A DNA stretch of 64,000 nucleotides from Styela clava (taxonomy: Eukaryota; Chordata; Ascidiacea; Stolidobranchia; Styelidae). Shown here piece after piece: positions 25,528 through 37,249 of this stretch; the stretch's first letter is position 1, and each line of letters starts with the position of its first letter. Under the pieces are notes generated by a model. That model was not told the origin of the DNA. It worked only from the letters and a program-made list of their open reading frames with translations, and made no database searches. The stretch spans positions 5,900,974 through 5,964,973 of the forward strand of contig NC_135259.1 in NCBI RefSeq assembly GCF_964204865.1, given 5' to 3'. The translations under genes were made by a program, and so were the position numbers.

Positions 25528-26918
25528 CCTCTGATCTGTGTGAAAAAATGTGATTCATCGGTCATCCGTTCGGTTTTTAACTTTCTAAAAATATGTGCGG
25601 CCTGCCAATGACTTGCAACCTTTAATTTTGGCCCGCGAGCGACAAAAGGTTGCCAAACAGAGCTTGGATGGGTCCAATATTTCCGCCAGGTTGCAAGATC
25701 GAAATCCAAATTACACTCTCGAGTCCGATTATACAGGCCTGTCTCCATCACATAAGTCGTGACGAAGCCTGAACAATTTTACAATGTACAATACTGCTGT
25801 TGTGCAATGCCAGTCAGTTTTTAAATTCAAAAGCCGAAAAAATTTCTGACGTTTATGTTTACTTGCTCCATGCAATGATATAGATTTATCTCGAGCATGA
25901 ATTTCGCCGGAACAACATATCATATATATATATATACATATAAATAGTTGTAGATAGTAGAACAATTTGAATTTTTGTACCCATTCAATATGGTGCACTG
26001 CACAGGTACAGGAAAGTGCGGTGAGGTTTTGAAAAAACTCGGTTACAAAGGAATTGTGGACGCAATATAAATCAATTGTGCGATGGTGGAAATAGCAAAG
26101 GGGAACATTTTATACAGGTAGTCAAAATTGTCTATAGATTCTGATATATATACATATGTTCATCAAATATATTACATAATTTCATCGTATATATGACTAA
26201 AGATATATACTGTCCATTGGATAAGAAACAATTGGTTCAGATTCGATTGTGGCATACATTTTATATGACATTTTTTGTTAGACATAGAATAGAATATAAA
26301 ATATTCCAGTAGCTTGTGCGATCTTGATTTCTTAATTGTCATATTGTGTTTCAATAGGTATCACATAGAAAGTGTGGTTTATCCAGATAAATCAATTCCA
26401 ACCATTTTTTATCTATGATACGATTTGTTTTTTATCAAATTGATATGTATCATAATATGAATTGATCACATGAGGTAAAAACAAAGCAATTTTCACAAAG
26501 AGGCTCTCTAATACATTCTCTGTGACACATTCTGTTTGAATCTGGAAGATAGAACAGATGCATAAATCTTAAAAGTAATTATTCAGCCCCAATTTGCCCA
26601 TGTCATACTTTAACAAATGTTTTTCAAAACTTTTTGTATACATCTTTATATCAGCCAATCAGTCACACTTTAAGACAAGGAGGCGTGGCAATTTTCAATT
26701 GTCGGGCAACTCCCCATGCAATTAAGTACAGAGATTTGCTTGAAAACGAAATAGACAAACTAGTGGAAGCCGGAATGATTGCCAAAATTGAAGTGCAAGA
26801 AACTCGGTACAATGCCGGGAAACAGGAAATTCAAAGATGTCAAAAGTCTATGTTTATCGCAGATTGTGACAAATTTGTATCAAATGATGTTCATCGACCT
26901 GTAATAAATTGCATCTGA

Positions 26919-28322
26919 GTAACTGTCAATCTGTGATTCGAATCGAGCTAACAATTGTAGGGATTTTTGAATATGAAGTGTTCTCTGATGCCAGTGTACA
27001 TTAAATTACGTTTTGAGTGTATTACTTCGACATCGTTGTACGTCGGGCGAGATTCGTGCATGAGTTTAAAACAGAAAATAAGAGTTTTTAGGTAGTTTAG
27101 ATCAAATCAATTCTGTTCGGCGAAAATATTTTTCGAGCAGCGATTTAAAGAGTGCAATCATGCAAACTTCCCTGACATCCAAAAACAATCATAAAACAAT
27201 TATTATAGCAGATGTGACGGCCCTTGTTTTATCTGTTAAATTTTGTCATGTGATATTGTTTCCATATTTGGTATTTTGGCATTGGGGACACTGGGGCGCT
27301 GTAGCACTGTCGATCTGCTATTTTGGGTGTGGCCTGTTGGCGTGTGCTGTGGGTTGGCAGGGTGCAGTTGTCTGAGTGTGGTTGTTTTCGGTTGGATTTT
27401 GGTGTTTCGTGTCTGTCTGAGTGCCTCTGGTCACCGGTGGGTTATCGGTGATGTTTGTTTGTGGTTTTGTGACTGTTGGATTGGGATTAGTTGGATGTTT
27501 TTGTGCTGGACAGTGAGCTGACATTGGGACCATGTTGCTGTTTGCGTGCAGTGTCATTGCAGTTCATTCAGTGTTGTATTTTTGGTTGTTTCCATGGAAT
27601 TATCTATCATCAGTACTATACAAATGTTGTGCACATATAGAGTTGTTTATGGTCTTTTAAATTGCCTGTCATAAGTTATTTTCAGCCTGAATTGCAAATT
27701 GTAGTAGCTAGTTTGGCTTCTATTAAGAGTGTCTTTGATTTTAGTGGCCGTCAGTGTTTTCATTGTGTATATGGTTTTTCTTGCATTGTGCTGCCTGGTA
27801 TTGTAATTTTTGGATCTCCGATCTATAGGAGACCCTTATTATCAGTCGTTCTGTCTGTCTGTGTATATGTCTGTCTGTTTAGATGTAGCGTCTTAACGGC
27901 TGGACCAATCTGAATGAAATTTTTTACATGGGTTATACAGCCACCCTAGTATTGTGCGTTTTATGGAAAGTCTGGATATGGGTTTCGTTTCCAAGTAACA
28001 ACAAAAAACGTGCCGATCGTTATGAAACTTCAATTTTTTCCACAATTTATCACCGTTTTCTCGCCAACCAAGTCGAAAATTAAAATTCCAAGAACGCTAC
28101 CTTCCGCATAGCAAAATACTCTTTCGAATAAGTTATATTTGGTCTCGATACTCTTTAAACTGGAGGATCCTTAGGGATTTTAGTGAAGATTATTTTTTAA
28201 TTTTTAACCACAACATACCAGTCACGCGAGTAAGACTACGAAACGCGCAGCGTTTGAAATGAACTCAGCGAACCGCGCAGCGTTCAAAATGAACTGGTGT
28301 GTTAGTAGTGTCTCCTATTATC
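26919..28322. other. Intergenic stretch with GT-rich low complexity
   Basis: 27240-27640 is strongly G/T-biased on the plus strand; the overlapping frames there are compositional artefacts rich in W, C, V and L. A CTGTCTGTCTG tract and its downstream GGCTGGACCAATCTGAATGA motif at 27840-27930 belong to a dispersed repeat type also seen, in reverse, near 62340. Confidence 0.45.
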
Positions 28323-28330
28323 CGTTAGTG

Positions 28331-29538
28331 CAGTGTTTCCCAACCCGAGTCCGCGGTCTCAAATGAGTCCGCAGAGCATTTGAATTAGTCCGCAACGAGC
28401 CAGACAGAAATTCACTGCGGGCCGCGAACGTTTTTGCGAAACTTAACTATCAGCCAAGTTACGATTTACGTTAGAATTCACATAAAAATATAAAGCAAGT
28501 TTATTCACATAACATTAATCGAGTTGATAATTACTGGTTACTGAGTAGAGATGGGCATATATTCGAATATTCAACTATTAGAATAGCAATTTACTTTTCG
28601 AAAATATGGTAACAGGTGACGGGACAGGTCACTTGCGCGTCGCTCAATAAACGATGGGACTCACTTGCGGATTTCCGACGAAAACACGAGTCTACACACG
28701 TGTCGATAGATGGTGTTTTTCGCGAGTTCAAACAACCAGGAATAATTTTTTTTTCTGGTAGTTGTCAATTGTGGCAACCCAAATTTTCTAAATTGAAAAG
28801 CGGCAACACAAAATACTAAAAAAACGGGGAACACCATAAGTTTTTTCGCTTAGGATTATTTGCTTTACTACCTCCACATTGGTTAGTACTGTACCCGCCG
28901 TAGGTGTTGTACGAACAGCTCAGATTTGTCGAATTCACGAAAATAAAAATTAAAACAAGATATAATGGGGCAATTTGCCACGCATTTTTATGTCCATGGA
29001 TTGTCATGATATTTTCTGAGTAGTATTGCTTTTATTTCGTCCAGACAAACCGCAGATTAAAAAAAACACATAAAATTAATAATAAAGCCAGGCGATGAAT
29101 ATGTATTTTTGATTTACTAATATACTTTAAATATATTCTTAATAAGTACTAAATCAAGTTGTACTTTCTGGAAATTTATAGCAGATAGTAGGATATTTCT
29201 AACAGCGATAACAAATTCGCAAGATCGTAAAAAAATTAGTTTCAAAACTAAATATATTCGGGCAATATATTCTCACATTATTATGTTCGCAGATTGCCGT
29301 GGCATTTTAAAGAAGTAATGCTTTCATCTTATCCTAACCCGTTGACTCAACCGCGAGTTACCATGAACACAATTAAAATAAAATAGAAAGACATTTTAAA
29401 TTCTCGTCGTTGTCATGGATTGAATATTGTGCCGTTAAAATTCTGTTGTGTTACGGTTGCAGTAAACGCACCTTGAGTCCGCAAAGGTTATCGCCGGTGA
29501 TAAAATAGTCCGCGACCAAAAAAGGTTGGGAAACGCTG
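28331..29538. mobile_element. Non-autonomous hAT element, 1.2 kb, perfect TSD
   Basis: The ends are CAGTGTTTCCCAACC and the complement of CAGCGTTTCCCAACC, both followed inward by CCGCGG or CCGCGACC motifs. They are flanked by perfect 8-bp direct repeats CGTTAGTG (28323-28330 and 29539-29546). A 67-codon frame at 28616-28819 has no recognisable domain, and I see no transposase motif. It is a deleted or foreign-filled Charlie-like hAT. Confidence 0.9.
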
Positions 29539-29546
29539 CGTTAGTG

Positions 29547-30666
29547 AACTGAAATGATGCGGGCCTCAAGCAATGGCGGAGATCCAACTGGGCGCCTACC
29601 GTCTTGTTATTGTATGCTTTCCGTTTCTTTGGAGTGTTTGAAGTATTTGGCTGTATTAAGATTGATAATTAATAAATAGTATAAAATAGCATAAATTGAA
29701 GTGAATATTGAGAGGAAACTTGACGTCAGGTCATATTGAAAGATATTCTGAACTTGCATAATTATTTCATAGACTGCCGGTCTGTCAGACGTCTGAAAAT
29801 GTCGACTCAGCTCAGACAGGAAATACTCCTTTATAACGACTTATTATTGTTTTAGCATGTATTTTCAGTCATACTAACTATCCCTGACCATCCCTGGCGC
29901 TGTGTCGCTCTGATAAATATGATTTCGACTGCTCCATAGTTGGCAGAGGTATGGAGATTTTTTGTATGTAAAAAAAACGTAAAATTAATGGGAATTTTAA
30001 CGCGTAAATGGGCGTACGGGATTGTTTACGTCGTTCTACGCGCATTTCCGTCGAAAAAATTTAATTTTTTTTGCATTGGGGGTGGTCTGTGCAGTAATAA
30101 TAAGAGCTGTGACGTCATCAAAATCGGTAATTGGACCTTGAACTTGATAACACTGTAAATACAATTGTGAATTTCAGAGTAATAACCATTTATGCTATAA
30201 TAGTCGTTTCGGTATTGTTATGTTAGGAAAAACTTGACGAAAACGTTGAAGAAAAAATTAATTAATTAGGAATTAATTATTAACCCTCTACTGTACACAG
30301 AATATCTCAAAGTCCAATTTTTTTTTAGAAATTTTTGAAATTTTTTTGCAAAAATTTTTTTTCGAGGAGTGTGTTTTAAAGATATATTGCTGAAGTTTTA
30401 TTAGCTCGCTCACCAACTTGATCACATATAATTTACAGCTAGTAATAAATTATATTAATAATAGCCGCTTTGCCATTGGCTTAGCCTTAGATCGAATGGT
30501 ATTTGCTGGAAAAAATTGAATTGATACGACACGACAATTGTTTCGAGATTACCTTAACATGAGGATCTTTTGGTCTCTGAAAAGTTAAAAAGACACGAAG
30601 GTTGACTATATTCATCTATTAAGTTTATCATGAAAAACTCTTGAATATGCATTTTAGTATTGCTGA
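29547..30666. other. Intergenic stretch 3' of the lipocalin gene
   Basis: AT-rich, with a T-rich tract around 30310-30365. The motif GTGACGTCATCAAAAT near 30108 matches part of the dispersed repeat seen at 8376 and 58012. No exon was identified. Confidence 0.4.
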
Positions 30667-31284
30667 TTACGTAGAACACTTCGCTAAAACGAGTTTCACT
30701 TTTTCCCATTCACCTCCAACTTCGATTAGTTTGTTATGAATTTTCAAAATTGTTTCTGGACTGGGAACTGGATCAGGCGTCACTACATAAATTGTCTTAT
30801 TTCCAAACAGGTCACATCGCAACTTCATAACATACGAATTTCCTTCAGCAATACCAACAAATGGCAAATATTTAAATGCATCCATCTCCGATTCAATTTT
30901 TTTGACCGCAGCTCCGTGAACACCCTGCAGCACAGAATTTTCAAGTTCGTTCACACCAAGTATTTTCTCGGCACTAAACGTAGATGGTCCGATCCGATCG
31001 AAGACTATTTTACTAGAACCCATACTTTTGTGTCCATTTTTAGCATCTTGCTGAAATTCCAAATTGAAAGAAAAGGCGCCATCTTTTTTACTACGTAAAT
31101 TGATTGTTTCACAACTCACTACTTTGTAGATTTCTTCTTCTGAATGAATATTTTCATACCATTTCCCAGTAAATATCGTGAAATCAAACTCCTGTTCTAA
31201 ATTTGGAAGTTCACAACTGTGGCACCAAGCCAACACCAAACAATTGGCAAGATATATAATGCCTACTGAAACAAATGTCCTCAT
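30667..31284 (-). CDS. Secreted lipocalin (apolipoprotein D-like), single exon
   Basis: This is a 205-residue protein read without introns from ATG at 31284. Residues 1-22 form a signal peptide. The mature N-terminus has CELPNLEQEFDFTIFTGKWY, in which GKWYE (40-44) is the lipocalin G-x-W motif, placed as in apolipoprotein D-type lipocalins. C24, C58, C157 and C203 could form the two usual disulfides. A strand region (YVMKLRCDLF) and a late TPDPVPSPETILKIHNKL segment match the position of the last strand and C-terminal helix. Lipocalins carry small hydrophobic ligands extracellularly; the ligand here is unknown. Most lipocalin genes have several introns, so an uninterrupted frame is unusual and may mean an old retrocopy. 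The neighbours are repeats, which give no functional hint. Confidence 0.85.
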   Translation of the reverse strand: MRTFVSVGIIYLANCLVLAWCHSCELPNLEQEFDFTIFTGKWYENIHSEEEIYKVVSCETINLRSKKDGAFSFNLEFQQDAKNGHKSMGSSKIVFDRIGPSTFSAEKILGVNELENSVLQGVHGAAVKKIESEMDAFKYLPFVGIAEGNSYVMKLRCDLFGNKTIYVVTPDPVPSPETILKIHNKLIEVGGEWEKVKLVLAKCST

Positions 31285-31799
31285 GCTGTATCTTCCAATA
31301 CCAAGCTTTGAAAATCGAAATACCTTTCTTGTATAGGTTTTAAGAGACGCCCAGAAGAAAATTGATTAGATTTCTGAGACAGCAAGGAAATCACGTTCGA
31401 TGAGAGTTTTTGTTTATAATATATTGTTGCATAGAGCGTACCGTGAAGAATGTATATAGCCGTTGCGTAGATATTGCACTATGTGGATGCAGTATTATAG
31501 AATCTTGTTGAATTCATTCATATCATATGCGATATATACAAACTGTATGTTTACCCTGTAGAATAGTCGTTTTGTCAAATGCAAATCCATGATTATTTTA
31601 TTTTTTTGTTTGTCTCGTACCTTAGCGTTTCTTTCTGCAGTTCGTAATTGGGTCCTGTCTCTCTATTTCCCCAGATCATTTTTGATAATTTCTTTCAATT
31701 CTGAATATTTTAGGCTAGGTTAAAATAAATATTTTTCAGGTTAAGTTTTTTTACTCACCTTACCTAACGGAAGATGACTTTACTGATTGAGTGGGGCCG

Positions 31800-32340
31800 T
31801 TGATGTGATATGAATATACAGCCAAAATATACTTTGCAACTAACCTTTATGCATGTAATGTCAACCAAATATGCATACATACCCATTCGGATGTTATACA
31901 TACATAGCCTATCGAATCCATATGAACGTATACCGGGTGTTTAATATTTAAATTCGTTAAAATTATAGCGCGGGCGACAGATTATTTCAAGTTGAGTTTA
32001 AGTGAATTACTCTTGTAAAGCTGGTAATATGGCGATGTGTTCAGTGGTATAAGATTAGTGATGTTATTTACTTTATTAAATAAGATAATTTCAATCAATG
32101 AGAACAATTGAAAGACTTGTTTATTTCAAATTCAATAAAAAATTATGTGAATAGGTCAAGAAGCATCTAACACTGTGTTTGTGTATAATAGGATGGATTT
32201 TTCGAGGGTAGGTAACGTGCCATAATATACTGCCAAGAATATGCATATACCGCCAACTCATATACATATACAGCCAACCAAATATACATATACTGCCAAG
32301 TCATATGCATATATAGCCAAATCTATATACAAACACAGAC
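31800..32340 (-). repeat. Degenerate minisatellite, ATATACAGCCAA type
   Basis: Repeated motifs such as CATATACAGCCAACCAAATA, CATATACTGCCAAGTCAT and CATATATAGCCAAATC recur at irregular spacing of about 20-45 bases. This is the reverse complement of the motif TTGGCTGTATATGCATAT that dominates 37250-37925, so the two arrays form an inverted pair about 5 kb apart. Confidence 0.6.
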
Positions 32341-34565
32341 ATTGAGGCGTACAAGCAAATGTACAAGTAGGCTACTGCCAGGTAATTTTATAAAAATACA
32401 ATTTATGTATATGCGGTTGCATCTACGAATTATATTTACATTACGGATCGTTCATATAATTAGCACGTTAAAGGGCGTAAAAAACTCCGAAGCGACTAGT
32501 GGTCGATACAGCATTAGAATACAGGGTAAGGCTTTACTTACATGTTGATTGCGCACAATAAGACATAAAACTACTAGTGTGCATAGTACATGATGACTAT
32601 ACAATAGGTATACATTTATATATTAAGTAGTAAAATGTCCAATATCGACCAAAAACATATTTCTTTTGAATACTCCGTGAAAAAATCATTTTGAATCTAG
32701 AATATATTCCAAATTGTGCCATGGGCCGAAAGAAAATCTAATATAACACAAAACAAAACGAATTTATAGGCCTCCATGCACTCAATGGATAATGCCTTGA
32801 TGAATTGTGCGCAGTGGAGCATGTCGCATTGAACCCCGTACGTTGTTCCCCATAAACGCCAAATATTTTGGCTGCCACATGTCAAGATTAGGAAGGTACA
32901 TCTACTCGCCAAACGTTATTAATATTTCAAAGTGGAATAAAGCTAAAATATGCCAGACAGTCGTTTGTCCTGTCGTAAAAAGTAAAGGGAAAAAGGGTAG
33001 ACGGAAATGGCGAAATTTTAGTTTCGGCACCCTAAACCCAATTTCATCTCATATCTTGCGCCACTCTGCACGGCTGTTGCCCGTTTGCGGGGACGTAGTA
33101 ACTCACCGAAAGGCGGAGTCAAACTTTGAAACGAATGACTGATTATGGATATAGTATGAGTGCGAGAGCTGATTTTTTACCGGTCCCCATGTCTTACCGT
33201 GGTCCACCTTCCTCTATTGGCTATTGACAATAACTTTCCACAAACACATCAAATTAAAGTTTGCCTAATTTAACCAATTTCACACGTTTTGATCTCAGAG
33301 CGCATCTACGGAATCATTATATTCCTCGCACACATTATTTTTTTGGACGTGAAAAATCGAAAATTGAGAGTGAACAGTGAGTATTATATTTAAAAAATAT
33401 ATGCTTCATTTTAGGCAATAGTTTGAGTGAGGGCAAACCAGATACTAATTTTGCATTGGATGAGAAATCACTTAAATTGAATAAAAAATATCCCAAATTG
33501 GTCCGACCCTGATTACCATAAATATGGATAATCAATGCTAAAATATATTGACATCAAGGTTGCGTATTAGGCCTGAGCTTACCACTGAGTTTATTAATGA
33601 AAAATAGACGAACTAGCATGGTGGAATGATTTATTCTTTTAAATCATATAAAATCGTAACATTGCTCATCTATAGTCCTCACGTCCCATAAAGCTAACCA
33701 AACTTGATTTTGGTCTCTATCATTTTTTTAAATATTTTTTCATCGGTGCGTCGCATGTCCAAAGAGATTTTACAAAGGCCGTCCTAAGTCTTAACACAAA
33801 AATTTGAGAACCACTGCTTTACGACATTCAAACTTCCATTTTTATTATTGGATTGTTGTCTATAAATCCTATTTTAGCATCACTACCGTGTTATACTCAT
33901 GTTAATGGTATTTCCACATTTTTCTGTTACAATGGTCTTTGCATAATAAATTACATTTGAATAGTTTTTTATATAACAAACTGATAGATTGCATTAATTT
34001 CCTAATTCAATTCCTTTCTTAATCACATGCACCGTCATCTTCATGTCATATTATGAGCAAGCAACATGTATTGTAAAGGCTTATCGTCGATTGATGTTCA
34101 TATCTAGCATTTTATTACATCCGCTTTAAGCTAGTTGCAAGTCGTTTTTCATATTTCAATCAATAACCTTGTTGGAGTTTCTGTAAGCGTAAGAACACTA
34201 CCCCAATTCGTCAATGAACGTGGCCTCATCCCACAAAAGTAATCTGGCGATGCTTTATTGATTAATCAAACGTAACGTGAGTAGTGAAAGTTTGTACCGA
34301 ACGTTAATTTGGTTAGTTTGTCGACAGTTTATTGACAATGGTCGTGAAAAGTTTACTGAAAAAAAATGTTCAATGTCGTCGTTGACAGCAAAACATTCTT
34401 CATGTTATCACAATTATATGTCGTGGGGCTTTAGTCCGGCAGAATCGGGCCTTAACATTGTTTTGGGACATTAAGTTTTTTTTATTGTTTAGATATAATG
34501 TATATGACATATATAATGATACCCAGGTGGGTGTGGAGTATATAATGTTGAGCAATTTTTTTTTA

Positions 34566-34675
34566 AGTGGATTTAAAGTATTCGGTCCAAGATGACGCAC
34601 ATCCTGAACCCTAACCTGGTAAACATACAATGTTCAGGTTGTGCGCCATCTTGGTAAGAATACTTCAGGAGCGCC
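34566..34675. mobile_element. Family A MITE, copy 2
   Basis: A palindrome with arms containing CCAAGATGACGCAC and its near complement GTGCGCCATCTTGG. The right end, complement of GGCGCTCCTGAAG, matches the 46070 copy. The left end is eroded (GGATTTAAAG). The flanks are T-rich, so a target duplication cannot be judged. Confidence 0.65.
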
Positions 34676-35698
34676 TTTTTGGTAAAAACAATTATTTCAT
34701 AACTACATGGTTTAGTTTTGCATACATAGTAACATTGAATCTCCTTACAATGTCAGAAATTCAATTTTAGTAGAATAAATGGTAGTTTATTTCACTAATA
34801 CAAGCCAAGATCCATCGACAGCCTCTAGCCACTTTCTATTGCGCTCTTGCCACTACATTTGCGTTGCCGCGAGCATTTCGTTTTCCTAGTTTAAGCTTAG
34901 GGACTTGGGAAATATTTTATTAGTTGAATTGGATTGAAAATTTGACCTCGTCTTTCACTCCGAACAAGGCCATGTAAAACCATCCACTAGTATCTAAAGA
35001 TGTGTAACGTGTTTTTTTTTTTGAAGAACCGCAACCTTTCAGTGCTGCATTGACTTTGGCAAAATTAGTATATCCTTGTGGAGATAGAAGGTATGCGTAT
35101 GCGAAACCGAGATGTGCACCTGTTATGCCAACATAGTTGAGTCAAACGTCACACACATTTATCTGCGTGCTTCGGTTGTACGTAGTAACGCGCACATTTT
35201 TGCGCACATGCATCAAATTCCACTTGGTTATTGAGCTATAGGTTTTTGACGAGCCTTTGTGTATGATTTCATTCCATAGAATTTGTATGCTGTTCTAAAG
35301 AATACTAGTTTTCAGATTTTTCATTCATTCAAATCGCGTGTTGAAAGTAAGTTTTGTAATATTGCGTGTTGGTTTCCAACATCCTTAAATCGGTGATGCC
35401 AGTAAATCTTTAATACAAAAAGATCAGTAACATCTGCAATAAAAACAGCAGTACCCACTCAAATGACAGCTGGGGAATGAATACTCTTAGTATCTGCTCC
35501 ATCGCGTGCCTCTTACAGTCTTACTAGTTTACATGTGTCAAATCGGTATCTAAGCTCAGCCAGAGACAAAAAGTATCGGACTGCAGTTGGCGTGACGAAA
35601 TGTTTTTAAATATATATTCTACAATTATTTGATTGCATACTACTGAAAGTTACGCCTTATATGTCTTTCCCCATTGCACTATTCCTTTACTGTTGGAG

Positions 35699-35895
35699 TT
35701 CTGGGGGCTCTGTCAAACAAAATTACATACAAAATATTGGTTGTAAATTGCAAAACATGATCATGTTGTTGGAATAACTTGGTATTTTACCACCCGTATA
35801 TGTAGTTAGAGCTCTTGGGGCTCCGTCAAACAAAATTACATACAAAATATTGGTTGTAAATTGCAAAACATGATCATGTTGTTGGAATAACTTGG
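35699..35895 (+). repeat. 113-bp-period tandem duplication
   Basis: A near-identical stretch of over 80 bases, containing GTCAAACAAAATTACATACA and CATGATCATGTTGTTGGAAT, occurs twice at a spacing of 113 bases. The copies are almost identical, so the event is recent. Confidence 0.85.
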
Positions 35896-36503
35896 TAACT
35901 TGATATCATTCATTGTTGAGAATATTAATAAAATCATAAAATTTAAAAATCCGTTTACGTGAAATTTTTGTTGAATTTGAAGCTGAATTCCAGGGACAGC
36001 ATGACAACAGGCAAGAGAAGCACGGTCGCCTCTTTTTAGTTTATGACAGGGTTTCTTAAAAGGGGACCCCGTCCTCCTTGGAGGCCGCTGATCGGTTATC
36101 TTGGAGCACGATCAAACAGATGGAAATGCGAATATATAATAACAATGTATTTTTATACAAGAGAAGAAGCAAAAGTGTTGAGAGTCTTTGGTGGTTTGAA
36201 AAGCATTGGCATGGAACATAAGAATGAACTACATTCTTTCCCAGGGATATACTATAAAATGTAGCAATTTTCTCATTCTTGTTCTCGTTATATCATTATC
36301 TTTCACTGCGTCGTCGTGATCCCCCCGCTGCATAACAATTCTCGCTAACAAATAATTGACTGTTCTCCACTGGCGACTGCATTAGCAGGCTTGTATTGTT
36401 GATTGCAACAAAAACGGGTATTTTGCAATAGTACTCTTCATTTTACGGGTATGTTTCGATAGTATTTCGATATACTGTATATGGGTCGCGACCCAAAGCT
36501 GGG

Positions 36504-36842
36504 CTCAACGAATACCTAAAAGTTATTGATTTTATTTTCTAGTAAATTTGGTGCTTGCGTAGTTTGTGCACCAAGATTGCGCACAACCTGAACATAGTAT
36601 TGTAACAGGTTATGGTTGAGGTTGTGCGTCATTATGATGCACATGTTTGATGAAAAACACTAATACAAATATCTCAATAAATACCCAAAAGTTATTGATT
36701 TTATTTCCTAGTAAATTTGGTGCTTGTTTAGTTTGTGCACCAAGATTGCGCACAACCTGAACATAGTATTGTAACAGGTTATGGTTAAGGTCGTGCGTCA
36801 TTATAATGCACAGGTTTGACGATAAACACTAATACAAATATC
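36504..36842 (+). repeat. 169-bp tandem duplication containing MITE copies
   Basis: Two units of 169 bp (starting at 36504 and 36673), each with AGTTATTGATTTTATTT, TAAATTTGGTGCTTG and a degenerate family A MITE (GTGCACCAAGATTGCGCACA arm). The unit boundaries lie outside the MITE, so an already inserted MITE was duplicated along with its flanks. Confidence 0.85.
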
Positions 36843-37249
36843 GAGCCGTAAAAAAATTGCTCAAAGCTGCAAACTCCACACCCATGTAGAAATGATGGGC
36901 AATGACCCCAAGATGAATAATCACAAATAAGAAAAACTTTATGTCTGAAATCAAACTTGGGCCAAAAAGTACCCTTATCCGCCGGACTACTTTATCTTAT
37001 TGCATCATAGATTGCGACCCATTGTATGTGTTTTTGGGCACCACGAACGGATGATATTGTACGCATCGATACGCACAAATAACATGTAGAGACTTGCCAA
37101 CAACTGGTGCTGATATCAAAAAAATTTATTATATGTACTTTACAATTATTGTAAGTAACTTCCATCGAAAACCGTTTTAGGGAGTCATGAGAGTCATTTT
37201 TACGCACTCATGATATCAACATGACTTCCAAGATTGCGACTCGTAGATT

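Larger units (their letters stand above)
20340..25662 (+). mobile_element. Outer hAT element, interrupted by a second element
   Basis: The left end at 20340 reads CAGGGGTCGGGGACC with CTCGCGGGCC just inside. The right end (about 25662, read on the minus strand) carries GGCAACCTTTTGTCG then CTCGCGGGCC, in the same layout. The right tip is eroded and no 8-bp duplication survives. The element's own sequence is only 20340-20510 and about 25372-25662; the rest is an insertion. A short transposase start remains at 25429-25527, so this was an internally deleted hAT. Confidence 0.6.
20005..26918 (+). pseudogene. METTL27-like methyltransferase gene, broken
   Basis: Exon-like pieces: 20005 to about 20079 (MSETEWKAWDTVGVV), 20130-20263 (YTEWAHKYDSDLDPLKY, then LVTELLKYID and KVLDVAAG), 26006-26117 (continuing GTGKCGEVLKKLGY, then VEIAKG), and 26655-26918 (LRQGGVAIFNCR to a stop). 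VLDVAAGTG is the SAM-binding motif I of class I methyltransferases; order and content fit methyltransferase-like protein 27 (WBSCR27). Three lesions are visible: an extra base near 20184 shifts exon 2, a TAA at 26068-26070 lies in the motif II region of exon 3, and I cannot find the exon expected between 26117 and 26655 (phases 2 and 0 do not join directly). Intron 2 is swollen by nested hAT elements. Assembly error could explain one lesion but hardly all. Substrates of the family are not established. Confidence 0.7.

Noticed and set aside
27160..27560. Overlapping frames rich in W, C, V and L that look membrane-like
   Set aside because: They arise from a G/T-rich low-complexity tract in several frames at once, with no domain, splice structure or start context.
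32807..33142. 111-codon basic frame
   Set aside because: No domain, no splice structure, surrounded by repeats; treated as chance or transposon debris.
33780..33830. hAT-like terminus TTTGAGAACCACTGC
   Set aside because: No opposite end and no flanking duplication were found; a single 15-base match is not enough.
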